Origin: Candidatus Heimdallarchaeota archaeon | GTDB taxonomy: Archaea > Asgardarchaeota > Heimdallarchaeia > Heimdallarchaeales > Heimdallarchaeaceae | Assembly: GCA_030607575.1 (NCBI GenBank) | Contig: JAUWJS010000008.1 | Span: 1 to 43,319, forward strand | Direction of reading: 5' to 3' | Length of the DNA: 43,319 nucleotides | Shown: in pieces, positions 7,658 through 15,635 of the stretch | Position numbering within the stretch: the stretch's first letter is position 1 | Layout: every line of letters begins with the position of its first letter | The notes under the pieces: generated by a model | What the model was told of the DNA's origin: nothing | The model's input: the letters and a program-made list of their open reading frames with translations, nothing else | Database searches by the model: none | Made by a program: the position numbers and the translations under genes

Positions 7658-9444
7658 TGGGTTACATGCACAAGTATCTAGATGTTGATTTAACATCTGG
7701 AAAAATTCATGAGAAAAAACTAGACCCAGAATTAGCAGAAAAGTTCATTGGAGGTAAGGGTCTAGGAGCTAAAATTCTTTATGATGAATTAAAAGCTGGA
7801 GTTGACCCATTAAGTCCAGAGAATATCATTCTCTTTATGACTGGCCCTCTAACAGGTACTTCTGTGGTAACTTCTGGTAGATGGTGTATAGTCACTAAAT
7901 CTCCCCACACCGGAATTTATCTTGATAGCCAAATCGGTGGAAACTTTGGTCATCATTTGAAAAAAGCTGGTTATGATTTCATCCTTGCTAGAGGAAAAGC
8001 AGCAAACCTATGCTATTTACTAGTTACTTCAGAGGGATCTACAATCATCTCAGCAAAAGAAGTATGGGGAAGAGGAACTTTTGCAACAGAAGAAATTCTT
8101 CAAGGAAAACATCCAAAATCTGAAGTGGCATCTATTGGAGTAGCTGGTGAGAAATTAGTTACGTATGCTAATGTGATGACAGGCAGATCTCATATGGCTG
8201 GAAGAGGAGGTTCAGGAGCTGTCATGGGTTCAAAGAATCTAAAAGCAGTCGTTGTGAGTGGTAATGAAAAAATAGACGCCGTTCATGATAATTTCAGAGA
8301 ACTCACTAGAACTTTTCGCACTAAAGTACAAAATGATGATGGAGTAAAGAACAGGAATAGAATTGGAACAATGATGTGGGTAAATATGTCCAACCAAGGG
8401 GGATTCTTACCAACAAGAAATTATCAGAGTGGAGTCTTTGAAGATGCTGATTCTATCTCAGGAGAAACAATGCTAGAAAAACACACTTATGCTAATAGAG
8501 CTTGTTATGGTTGTTTAATAGCTTGCGGAAAAGCGAACAAATTCGAAACTGGAAAATATGCAGGTTTGGATGTTGATGGACCAGAATATGAATCAACAGC
8601 TCTACTAGGTTCTAACTGTGGAATTAATGATTTAGGAGCAGTTGCAAAAGCGAGTGAAATGTGCGATGATTTAGGAATTGATACGATCACAGCAGGTGCG
8701 ACTATAAGTTTTGCAATGGAATGTGTGGAAAAAGGATATTTACAACAGACAGATGTTGATAACTTGACTTTTGGAAATGATGATGCAGTACTTGAGATGA
8801 TAAAACTAATATCACATAGAGAAAAAATAGGTGATATGTTTGCTAAAGGATCAAAAGCTGCTGCTGTGAATATTGGTCATGATTCAATGGATTTTGCTAT
8901 TCAAGTGAAAGGAAATGAATTGGCAGGTGTTGAACCAAGAGGGTCTTGGGGGATGGCATTAGCCTATTCTACTTCTGATAGAGGTGCTTGTCACCAAAGA
9001 ACATGGACTCCGAGTGCTGAATTACGTGGTGATTTACCTAGGTTCTCATTTGAAGGTGTTCCCAAGTTCGTCAAGGAATCTCAAGATGAACGCGCTGCTT
9101 GTTTTTCATTAGTAGTTTGTGATTTCTTACCCTTTAATGTCCCTGAAATGGTTGAAATATTGAATTCTGCTACAGGATTTTCATACACACCTGAAAGTTA
9201 TCTAGCAGTGGGGGAAAGGATTTGGAATCTTACAAGGATGTTTAATATTCGCGAAGGGATAACAGCTGCTGATGATGTTCTTCCAAATCGATTCTATAAG
9301 GAAAAAATGCCGAAAGGGGATGCAAAAGGGTTGGTAGTAGATAAAGATCAATTTGAGAAGGCTAAGCTAGAGTATTATAAGTTAAGAGAATGGAATGATG
9401 AAGGAATCCCAACAGATCCAAAATTAAAGAAGTTGGGATTGTAA
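7657..9444 (+). CDS. Aldehyde:ferredoxin oxidoreductase family, tungstopterin enzyme
   Basis: A full-length AOR-family protein (about 595 aa), oxidising an aldehyde to a carboxylate with ferredoxin as acceptor in known members. The N-terminal AFOR domain shows GGKGLGAKIL, LTGTSVVTSGRW and GVAGEKLV followed by GRSHMAGRGGSGAVMGSKNLKA, the pterin-binding region. Iron-sulfur ligands appear as CxxCxxxC (ACYGCLIACGK, about residues 282-289), with a fourth Cys in VVCDFLPF near 487. Paralog type (AOR, FOR, GOR or WOR) cannot be fixed from motifs alone. I take ATG 7657, which overlaps the hom stop codon, rather than the TTG at 7648 in the track. No iron-sulfur partner subunit lies beside it. Confidence 0.92.
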   Translation: MGYMHKYLDVDLTSGKIHEKKLDPELAEKFIGGKGLGAKILYDELKAGVDPLSPENIILFMTGPLTGTSVVTSGRWCIVTKSPHTGIYLDSQIGGNFGHHLKKAGYDFILARGKAANLCYLLVTSEGSTIISAKEVWGRGTFATEEILQGKHPKSEVASIGVAGEKLVTYANVMTGRSHMAGRGGSGAVMGSKNLKAVVVSGNEKIDAVHDNFRELTRTFRTKVQNDDGVKNRNRIGTMMWVNMSNQGGFLPTRNYQSGVFEDADSISGETMLEKHTYANRACYGCLIACGKANKFETGKYAGLDVDGPEYESTALLGSNCGINDLGAVAKASEMCDDLGIDTITAGATISFAMECVEKGYLQQTDVDNLTFGNDDAVLEMIKLISHREKIGDMFAKGSKAAAVNIGHDSMDFAIQVKGNELAGVEPRGSWGMALAYSTSDRGACHQRTWTPSAELRGDLPRFSFEGVPKFVKESQDERAACFSLVVCDFLPFNVPEMVEILNSATGFSYTPESYLAVGERIWNLTRMFNIREGITAADDVLPNRFYKEKMPKGDAKGLVVDKDQFEKAKLEYYKLREWNDEGIPTDPKLKKLGL

Positions 9445-9445
9445 C

Positions 9446-9453
9446 TTTTTTTT
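9446..9453 (+). terminator. Oligo-T terminator after AOR
   Basis: A run of eight T directly after the AOR stop codon, without a clear hairpin, as expected for archaeal transcription termination. The next gene has its own TATA box. Confidence 0.45.
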
Positions 9454-9506
9454 ATTGAAAACCAATGTTTTCAAGATTAGCTTATTCTTTTTAAATGCTG
9501 ATTAAG

Positions 9507-9515
9507 ATTTAAATA
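9507..9515 (+). promoter_or_regulatory. TATA box of the sensor-domain gene
   Basis: ATTTAAATA centred about 27 nt before the ATG at 9538, the position expected for a leaderless archaeal transcript. Confidence 0.6.
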
Positions 9516-9537
9516 CAACCCTTTAAAAAGAAATACT

Positions 9538-10206
9538 ATGACAGTCGAAGATTCATTACATGAATTAGAAACTGCTTCCTATTTTGGTGTTTTAAGGTAT
9601 CCAAGGAGTTATACTAATCTACTTTATGTATTTCTAACCTTCCCAATTGGGTTAACATTCTTCATTTATACTTGGGTATGCCTTCCTTTATTTATAGGGT
9701 TGTCTGTTTTTGTAATTGTCTTACCTATTCTGTATCTCTTCCTTTGGACTTTACCTCGGTTAGTGTTAGTGATAGGATATTTAACAGAACTCTTTGTAGG
9801 ACTCCCTGTGCCCATAAAGGATGATATACCAAAAGAAATAGTAGGTAGTTTCTTTACAAAAGCTTTAAACGCATTAAAAGATAAACGAATTGGAAAATCA
9901 TTAGTTTATTCTATGTTCTTGGCTTTACCATATGGAACATTTGTTTTTTCAATAATGACATTTCTCTTATCGTTATCTGGAGCTCTAATAGCAATGCCTA
10001 TTGTATTTGCAGTACAGTATACTCAAAGTATATTACCAGTAGATTGGATAGACTGGATGATAGCCCACATATCACTTGGTGGTCTTATTCCCATTATGAT
10101 AGTTGCATTTTTATTAGGTATAGGTCTATTTCCTGTTGTATTACAAATCTCTAATAAGTTAGCTATTTTCCATGCAAGAATGTTACAAAATGCTTTAGTG
10201 AAGTAA
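9538..10206 (+). CDS. Membrane sensor-domain protein (PF13796-like)
   Basis: A 222-aa integral membrane protein. After a short cytoplasmic N-terminus (YFGVLRYPRSYTNLLY) there are about four transmembrane helices in two pairs, at ~24-75 and ~120-200. A cytoplasmic linker (VGLPVPIKDDIP, KALNALKDKRIGKS) lies between them. The R-S-Y-x-N-L-L-Y opening, the FPIGLTFF helix and the GLPVPI linker match the putative sensor domain often fused to histidine kinases in other organisms. Here it stands alone with no kinase part and no partner next to it. It has its own leaderless-type promoter. Confidence 0.72.
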   Translation: MTVEDSLHELETASYFGVLRYPRSYTNLLYVFLTFPIGLTFFIYTWVCLPLFIGLSVFVIVLPILYLFLWTLPRLVLVIGYLTELFVGLPVPIKDDIPKEIVGSFFTKALNALKDKRIGKSLVYSMFLALPYGTFVFSIMTFLLSLSGALIAMPIVFAVQYTQSILPVDWIDWMIAHISLGGLIPIMIVAFLLGIGLFPVVLQISNKLAIFHARMLQNALVK

Positions 10207-10215
10207 TCTCCTTCT

Positions 10216-10233
10216 CCTTTTTTTCCTTTTTTC
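10216..10233 (+). terminator. T-rich terminator after the sensor-domain gene
   Basis: A pyrimidine tract with two T runs (CCTTTTTTTTCCTTTTTT) starts about 10 bp after the stop codon. No hairpin is seen, fitting archaeal oligo-T termination. Confidence 0.4.
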
Positions 10234-10351
10234 TAATTAGAGAATTTAAACTATTTTCTCATTTTGAAGAGATATTTTTAATCTTAAGCTGATATATCAA
10301 TTCTACAAAAGGTGAAATGAAGTCGTTTCTTATTTTAAGAGGAGGTATTTC

Positions 10352-10574
10352 GGTTTTGAATTTACATTAAAAGTATTCTGGATTCTATTGGCATTAACTG
10401 CCTGTATTTATGACTGGAAGAAAAATAGACGAAAGGATTACTTTTGGGTATTTCTAGTTGGAAGTTTTTCTACATAGGAGCGAAATTGGCATGTATTTTT
10501 CAGGAGCTAGAGTCTTCACAGATAGATTCATTTTTGGTATATATTCTTATCTGTACCTTATCTACTCAAGCTAA
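10352..10574 (+). pseudogene. Frameshifted remnant of a small membrane protein
   Basis: The only content of the 432-bp stretch between 10206 and 10639. One frame reads GFEFTLKVFWILLALTACIY, then DWKKNRRKDYFWVFLVGSFST and stops with TAG at 10475. The adjacent frame continues as SEIGMYFSGARVFTDRFIFG, then IYSYLYLIYSS and stops at 10574. Joined, these give a hydrophobic helix, a basic loop, a second helix and a plausible E-x-G-x-x-x-S-G-A-R-V block. It looks like the beginning of a multi-helix membrane protein whose frame was broken near 10475 and whose C-terminal half is gone. No good start codon in frame is visible. The family assignment is only a resemblance. Confidence 0.55.
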
Positions 10575-10638
10575 TAAAATCTAAGAAATGAAAAAGATAG
10601 CTGAAAAATGAATAAAGTCTCTTATTCACTATGTTTTT

Positions 10639-11224
10639 CTAAAATATTATTCCCCATTCATGTAATATATAATTTGAATCTTGATTTATCAACACATTTC
10701 TAGGTTGATTTAGTTGTAGATTTAGACTATTAGCTGGCATATAATAATATTTGAAAAATAATCTATTTTGTGAATATAGATTTGTTGTTGTTAACTGAAA
10801 ATTATAATCAATCCATTCTCTTGATAACTGATGCAAAATATGCATTCCATCTTCAATAAAAATATCCTGTTCAAAGAACCAGTAGCTGATAAAATCTGTA
10901 ACTTCATTTTCATATAATCCCAAATCTAGAAGTGCATAACTTAGAAATTCTAATAACTGATTTCTAGACATTGCGATTCCATTTAAAATGTAGAAGTTGT
11001 CAACCTTCTCTATAATCCACCCATATTCAATTTTTCCAAATTCTGCGCAGATTGAAGCTTCATAGAATAAATAAGAGTAGTAATTATTTCTGTATAGAAT
11101 CTTACTCTCTGGATAAACTTCAAATGAGTTCCAAGAAATATATTGCATAATAGCTTCCTATAACTAAGCCAGAGACAGTAATTAAGCTTCCAAGGATAAT
11201 TGCAAATATTTTTCCTTTAATCAT
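10639..11224 (-). pseudogene. Exported protein of unknown function, signal segment out of frame with the body
   Basis: The track ORF at 10639-11148 (169 aa) starts MQYISWNSFEVYPESKILY and has no export signal. Immediately upstream, from ATG 11224, the other frame encodes a typical signal or anchor helix, MIKGKIFAIILGSLITVSGL followed by VIGSYY, which runs out of frame by one base near 11148. Fusing the two gives an N-terminal hydrophobic segment joined to a soluble domain. The body shows SYLFYEASIC, GWIIEKVD, LLEFLSYALLDLGLYENEV and TDFISYWF, a pattern I associate with bacterial cell-surface proteins (YLF.E, LGL...E..DFI.YW), with no known activity. It is either a recently frameshifted gene or carries a one-base sequencing error. 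The shorter ORF could still be translated as a cytosolic fragment. Confidence 0.6.
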
Positions 11225-11327
11225 TGTTATAAACACTCATAAACCCTTAAAACTCTTTTCCAGCTTCATAATTGGACATTATTGTTTCAAATAATTCTAT
11301 TTTGTAGTTTGGTTGAAATAAGCAAGG

Positions 11328-11337
11328 ATATTTATAA
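11328..11337 (+). promoter_or_regulatory. TATA box of the MFS transporter gene
   Basis: ATATTTATAA, placing transcription start near 11359. This argues that the TTG start at 11282 in the ORF track is upstream of the transcript and that the real start is ATG 11369 or 11384. Confidence 0.5.
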
Positions 11338-11383
11338 TAATCAATTAAGTGTTTGGACATCAAAAACTATGTTGTGTAATTTT

Positions 11384-12877
11384 ATGACTAATCAGTTAAC
11401 TACCACTGAAGCAAGAAAACAAAGAATAACTGCTTTATCTATTATATCACTTTCCTCTTTTGTTAGTGCTTTTAGCGGATCTGCATTTTCAGTAGCTGCA
11501 CCAGTTATGACTAATCCTCTTAGTCCTCACCATGTTCCAGGACTTGATGAAGCAGGAATGGGGTGGATTATTACAATATACATTTTAGCAACTGCTATGC
11601 TTCAGATTCCTTTTGGTAAAATTTCTGATAACTATGGGAGGAAAAAAATCTACATTATTGGAACAATTATTTTTACTTCAGCAGCTTTAGTCTTAGGGTT
11701 TATGAACAGTGAAACAACGTTAGTTATTTTTCGGTTCGTTCAAGGAGCTGGGTCAGCTTTAATATTTGCCACTGGCACAGCAATACTCACATCTATTTAC
11801 CCACGGGAAGAAAGAGGAAAAGCATTTGGAATTAGCATAGGTTCAGTTTATCTAGGTTTAACCGTCGGTCCTTCTCTGGGAGGTGTTATTGTTGAACACT
11901 TAGGGTGGAGAAGTGTTTTCTTTAGTGTTGTCCCATTTGGGATCATCATCGCTTTCCTTATGGCATTTGTTTTGAAAGGAGAATGGAAAAATGAAGAAAA
12001 GGAGAAGATAGATTTTGTAGGAGCTATTATCTTTATCATAACTCTGTTTCTTCTATTATATGGTTTCAGATCTATTAATACAAGCTATGGATATTATTTG
12101 ATTGGTGCTTCAGTTTTAACTCTGATTGGTTTTATATTCTGGGAGAGAAAAGTAGAAGTACCTATATTGGAGCTAAAACTTTTCAAGAAGAACAGATTTT
12201 TCACGTTTGCTAATTTAACAGCCTTTCTTTTTTACACGGCTACATCCTCAACAGCACTCTTACTGAATTATTATCTACAAGATATCCTCTATCTTTCCGT
12301 ATCCCTAGCTGGTGTGATACTTTTAGCTAGACCAATTACACAAGCTATTTTATCTCCAATAGGTGGAAGACTTTCTGACAAAATAGAGCACAGAACTATT
12401 ACAACTATAGGTGTAGCAACAGGATTGGCTGGATTGGTTATGCTTGCTTTTGTTAATCAAAAAACACACATAGTTTTAGTGATTTTTGGATTGCTTCTTG
12501 GTGGAATCGGATTTGGATTATTTTCCTCACCTAATGCGAATTCTATTATGAGTTCTGTTCCAAAGAGAATGTATGGTGTTGCTTCTGCTTTAATAGGGAC
12601 AATGCGAACAATTGGTCAATCTATTAGTTTAGGATTTGCAACTCTACTGTTTTCAGTATTTCTTGGTCCTAATATCTCATCTGCTGCTTTTCAATTTAAA
12701 ATAAAATTTCTATTACCTTTAATTCCATCGAACTTATCAATCTCACAACATAGTCCTCTTCTATTAATGAGCATCAAAATAGCATTTTTCGTAGCTGTTG
12801 GGTTAGGTATTTTAGCTGTCATTTCCTCTTACTTAAGAGGAAAAATTAACTTTAGAAACAACAGCTCATTAAATTAA
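11384..12877 (+). CDS. MFS drug/proton antiporter-like transporter, 14-helix type
   Basis: A major facilitator superfamily exporter of about 497 aa. After a short polar N-terminus (TNQLTTTEARKQR) there are about 14 hydrophobic helices. MFS motif A is clear as FGKISDNYGRKK in the loop after helix 2, with a weaker repeat GGRLSDKIEHR mid-protein. The antiporter motif C appears as VGPSLGGVIVEHLGW in helix 5. This combination is typical of the DHA2 drug:H+ antiporter group; the substrate is unknown. I start it at ATG 11384 because the TATA box at 11328-11337 lies downstream of the TTG used in the track. ATG 11369 is the alternative. Confidence 0.9.
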   Translation: MTNQLTTTEARKQRITALSIISLSSFVSAFSGSAFSVAAPVMTNPLSPHHVPGLDEAGMGWIITIYILATAMLQIPFGKISDNYGRKKIYIIGTIIFTSAALVLGFMNSETTLVIFRFVQGAGSALIFATGTAILTSIYPREERGKAFGISIGSVYLGLTVGPSLGGVIVEHLGWRSVFFSVVPFGIIIAFLMAFVLKGEWKNEEKEKIDFVGAIIFIITLFLLLYGFRSINTSYGYYLIGASVLTLIGFIFWERKVEVPILELKLFKKNRFFTFANLTAFLFYTATSSTALLLNYYLQDILYLSVSLAGVILLARPITQAILSPIGGRLSDKIEHRTITTIGVATGLAGLVMLAFVNQKTHIVLVIFGLLLGGIGFGLFSSPNANSIMSSVPKRMYGVASALIGTMRTIGQSISLGFATLLFSVFLGPNISSAAFQFKIKFLLPLIPSNLSISQHSPLLLMSIKIAFFVAVGLGILAVISSYLRGKINFRNNSSLN

Positions 12878-12962
12878 AAAATGTAATTACACATCACAAT
12901 ATGATATAAAAGAATATTATGGAATAGAAATGTTTTAGTTAATCAAAACTAAGTAGGATAAA

Positions 12963-13193
12963 ATGACTGATTCTAGGATACAAAAATTCTGGAAAAGAAA
13001 CAGAACGCTATTTATCTTTGGATTGATTATATTCTTCATCTTATCAGTCGTAGTAGAGGTCATTTTAGGGATAGTGTTTTTGTACAGAGGAGAGATACTG
13101 GATTATGTTTATGCATTAGCATTCTTTAGTTCAGCTTTTGTGTCTGGTTGTTTTGCATTTGCTCTAATTAGAATTCGCAAAAAAACTTCGTGA
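12963..13193 (+). CDS. Small membrane protein with two transmembrane helices
   Basis: A 76-aa protein with a basic N-terminus (SRIQKFWKRNR), helix one at ~17-40 (LFIFGLIIFFILSVVVEVIL), a short loop and helix two at ~47-70 ending in RIRKKTS. The positive-inside rule places both ends in the cytoplasm. I do not recognise a family. The ATG at 12963 is the only good start. It sits alone between the MFS gene and a convergent HEAT gene, separated from the latter by a hairpin-forming sequence. Confidence 0.6.
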   Translation: MTDSRIQKFWKRNRTLFIFGLIIFFILSVVVEVILGIVFLYRGEILDYVYALAFFSSAFVSGCFAFALIRIRKKTS

Positions 13194-13221
13194 TTTTTCT
13201 TGGTGATCTCCTTAAAATGCG

Positions 13222-13240
13222 AATTAACTTTTTGTTAATT
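13222..13240. terminator. Hairpin between convergent genes
   Basis: AATTAAC, five T, GTTAATT: a perfect 7-bp inverted repeat with a 5-nt loop, placed between the stops of 12963-13193 (+) and 13253-14140 (-). It could serve as a terminator for both strands, although the stem is AT-rich and weak. Confidence 0.45.
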
Positions 13241-13252
13241 GAAAGCTTTCTA

Positions 13253-14140
13253 TTAAAAGATAGTCTGTATAATCGTCCTTATGTTTTCATCTCTCTCGGT
13301 TTTGAACAACTTTTCTAGTGAATATTTGACATCCTCATTATCAAGCTTTACAAGCTTTTTTACAATTTCCTTACGAATATCTCGATTAGATTCTTTCAAC
13401 ACATAACGAGACAATTCATATGCTATATTTTCTTCGTTTGCTTTTTGAAGTAGATAGAAAAGTAGAAGTTTTCTAGTCTCATTATCTGGTTTCGATTTAA
13501 GCAAAAGCAGAAAAGCATCTTGCATTTTATTATCATTAATTCGATCGCTTAAAGCCCGAATCAGCCAAAGTTTGACTCGTTTTGATTTCTCAAAATATTT
13601 AGCTTTATTAATAAAAACTTCTTGAATTTCAGTGTCATAGATAAAGGGTCTTAATCCCCATACAACCCACAATCTTACTTTTGGAGAACTATCATCTAAT
13701 TTCCTAATTAATAATCTTTTAACTTCAGATTTGTCATTAAGATCGGCTAACAGGGAAACAGCTTTTACTCTACAAAGAGAATAAGAATCTTTAAAAGCAA
13801 TTTCTTTGAGAAGTTCCTCTAAATCACTGTTTGGGAGGAGTTCAGCAATTTTATCAATTATCAGAACTCTGTCTTTGTTCTTTCGTGTTTTTTCATACTC
13901 ATCAAGAATCTCTTGAATTTCCTTTGATGATGTTACTATTCTTTTTTCAGCTTTAATTTCTTCAATATTAGAATCTTGAACTTCCTCTGATTCATAAGTA
14001 TCGATAATTGTTGTGTCTTTGATTTCAAGATTTTTTTTCTTATACTCACTTGATTTGACAAACTTTTCAGAATCTTCTTCTAATTCTTCTAAAAAAATTT
14101 CTACTTCATCTTCCTCTGAATTTAGAGTATGGCAAGTCAA
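13253..14140 (-). CDS. HEAT-repeat protein with acidic N-terminal region
   Basis: A 295-aa protein. Residues 1-75 are strongly acidic and low in complexity (EEDEVEIFLEELEEDSEKF), probably disordered. Residues ~80-295 are helical repeats of the HEAT type, with elements like CRVKAVSLLADLND, PKVRLWVVWGLRP, KRVKLWLIRALSDR and RDIRKEIVKKLVKLDNED. It probably works as a scaffold; its partner is unknown. The start is uncertain: no ATG is in frame near the beginning and the track uses TTG 14140. It is transcribed divergently from the MBL-fold gene with an 88-bp gap. Confidence 0.75.
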   Translation of the reverse strand: MTCHTLNSEEDEVEIFLEELEEDSEKFVKSSEYKKKNLEIKDTTIIDTYESEEVQDSNIEEIKAEKRIVTSSKEIQEILDEYEKTRKNKDRVLIIDKIAELLPNSDLEELLKEIAFKDSYSLCRVKAVSLLADLNDKSEVKRLLIRKLDDSSPKVRLWVVWGLRPFIYDTEIQEVFINKAKYFEKSKRVKLWLIRALSDRINDNKMQDAFLLLLKSKPDNETRKLLLFYLLQKANEENIAYELSRYVLKESNRDIRKEIVKKLVKLDNEDVKYSLEKLFKTERDENIRTIIQTIF

Positions 14141-14199
14141 TTTCTCTCACATTATTTATAACTTGGTGATTAAAAAAGCTATCATTTCATTGCGAAGAG

Positions 14200-14208
14200 C
14201 TTAAAAAA
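14200..14208 (+). promoter_or_regulatory. TATA-like box of the MBL-fold gene
   Basis: An A/T box (CTTAAAAAA) about 25 nt before ATG 14229, fitting a leaderless transcript. Confidence 0.35.
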
Positions 14209-14228
14209 GAGAGATAAAATAGCTGTTC

Positions 14229-14870
14229 ATGAGCAAAATAAGAATTGTAACAGAAGAAACAGGTCCTATAAAGACTAACTGTTACCTTCTCTACGATGAA
14301 GTTAAGAAAGAAGCAGCTCTATTTGATGTAGGTGGGGAGATAAACCAAATTCTATCAATTATTGAAAGAGAGCAATTGGCTGTGAAGTATTTATTCTGTA
14401 CTCATATGCATTTTGATCATGTGTTAGGTCTGGAGGACATAAGAGAGTTATTTCCTGAAGCTAAACTAGTATATAATGAAAGTGAAGAAGCAGTTCTCAA
14501 AAGCTTAGGTCCCTTTGCTAGAATGTTTGGTTTCAAATCAAAATCAATAGGCAAATGTGATATTTTTGTTAAAGATGAGGATACATTCAATGTTGGAGAT
14601 ATAGAGATCAAAGCTATTTTATCTCCTGGGCATACTCCAGGAAGTATCTGTTTCTATTTCGATGATTACTTGATTTCAGGAGATGTACTATTTAACAGGG
14701 GTATTGGAAGAACTGATTTACCTGGTGGTGATTATGATACTTTGTTTCAATCAGTTATGGGTTTATATGAACTCCCTGATGAAACGAAAGTTTATCCAGG
14801 TCATGGACCAATCACCTACATTGGCAATGAAAAACTAGAAAATCCTTTCATTTCAATAGATGATATATGA
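14229..14870 (+). CDS. Metallo-beta-lactamase-fold hydrolase (glyoxalase II-like)
   Basis: A 213-aa single-domain MBL-fold protein with the full metal site: HMHFDH (His59, His61, Asp63, His64), SPGHTPGS (His135), SGDVLF (Asp152) and YPGHGP (His192). The set matches glyoxalase II-like hydrolases, which use a two-metal site to hydrolyse thioesters or related bonds. Many relatives have unproven substrates, so a hydroxyacylglutathione assignment would go too far. There is no signal peptide, so it is cytoplasmic. Its 3' end lies 6 bp from the convergent HAD phosphatase gene. Confidence 0.9.
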   Translation: MSKIRIVTEETGPIKTNCYLLYDEVKKEAALFDVGGEINQILSIIEREQLAVKYLFCTHMHFDHVLGLEDIRELFPEAKLVYNESEEAVLKSLGPFARMFGFKSKSIGKCDIFVKDEDTFNVGDIEIKAILSPGHTPGSICFYFDDYLISGDVLFNRGIGRTDLPGGDYDTLFQSVMGLYELPDETKVYPGHGPITYIGNEKLENPFISIDDI

Positions 14871-14876
14871 TACAAA

Positions 14877-15533
14877 TTACTCATTCAGTATTTTTTCTAG
14901 AAAGTTCTGAATATCTTTAAAATTAGAAAATTCTACTAGTCTTGGATCTTCATGTAGTTTTTTAGCTAAATCTTCATTTCTTTTTGCAATAATATAATCA
15001 GCTAACTTTTCAGAAGGAAGAATGTCAGAAAGTCCATCACCTATGTAGACCACTTTATCATGTTCTTCTTTGATTTTCAATACTTGCGAGTATTTACAGT
15101 TTGCACAATCATGTTCACAATTATCAGTTAGAAACTTTAGATGAATTTTATTGTCAACTAATTCCATGTCATTGGCTTTTATTACCAGCTTTTCACTGTC
15201 AATTCCATGATTCTCAAGAATTCTGGTAATATAGGTATGAAAACCATCTGAGAGAATAATAAAAAAGATTCCATTTTTTTTAATCCAGTTGTAAAAATCT
15301 AAAAATGTGGGATCTATCTTTATTCTATCAACGATTTCAAATATTTCATCCATTGTTGTATGTTCAATCATACCCCATTGCTTGACTAAGGCTGCTCTGG
15401 TACCAATTTCACCATTTATTACTAATTTGTCATAATACTGCCAGTCTTTAGTTGTTAAAGATGTAAGCATTTCTTTTCCTGTATCCGTCAAGGTTACAGT
15501 TCCATCAAAATCACAGCAAATAGCAATGTTCAT
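14877..15533 (-). CDS. HAD-family phosphatase, phosphoserine phosphatase/MtnX-like
   Basis: A HAD phosphatase of about 218 aa. Motif I is CDFDGTVTLTDT with the nucleophile and acid/base Asp, motif II is LSDGF, and motif IV is YIGDGLSD. A helical cap lies between motifs I and II. In the second half, CEHDCANCKYSQVLK contains three closely spaced Cys and a His, as seen in MtnX-like and related archaeal phosphatases. Substrate options include 2-hydroxy-3-keto-5-methylthiopentenyl-1-phosphate and phosphoserine; the sequence does not decide. I start it at ATG 15533 (MNIAICCDFDG) rather than the TTG at 15551, because the HAD core begins there. Confidence 0.85.
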   Translation of the reverse strand: MNIAICCDFDGTVTLTDTGKEMLTSLTTKDWQYYDKLVINGEIGTRAALVKQWGMIEHTTMDEIFEIVDRIKIDPTFLDFYNWIKKNGIFFIILSDGFHTYITRILENHGIDSEKLVIKANDMELVDNKIHLKFLTDNCEHDCANCKYSQVLKIKEEHDKVVYIGDGLSDILPSEKLADYIIAKRNEDLAKKLHEDPRLVEFSNFKDIQNFLEKILNE

Positions 15534-15600
15534 TACATTAATCTTCAACAAGGATAAGAAAAGTTTTCCTATATACCTTCAAAAAATGCTATTTGATTAC

Positions 15601-15610
15601 TTATTTATAT
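15601..15610 (+). promoter_or_regulatory. TATA box of the tldD-tldE operon
   Basis: TTATTTATAT overlaps the ATG at 15609 used in the ORF track, so that ATG is unlikely to be transcribed. Transcription start about 27 nt downstream falls at about 15633, just before GTG 15636. Confidence 0.55.
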
Positions 15611-15635
15611 GTTAAAGTTATGTAACGGTATTAGG

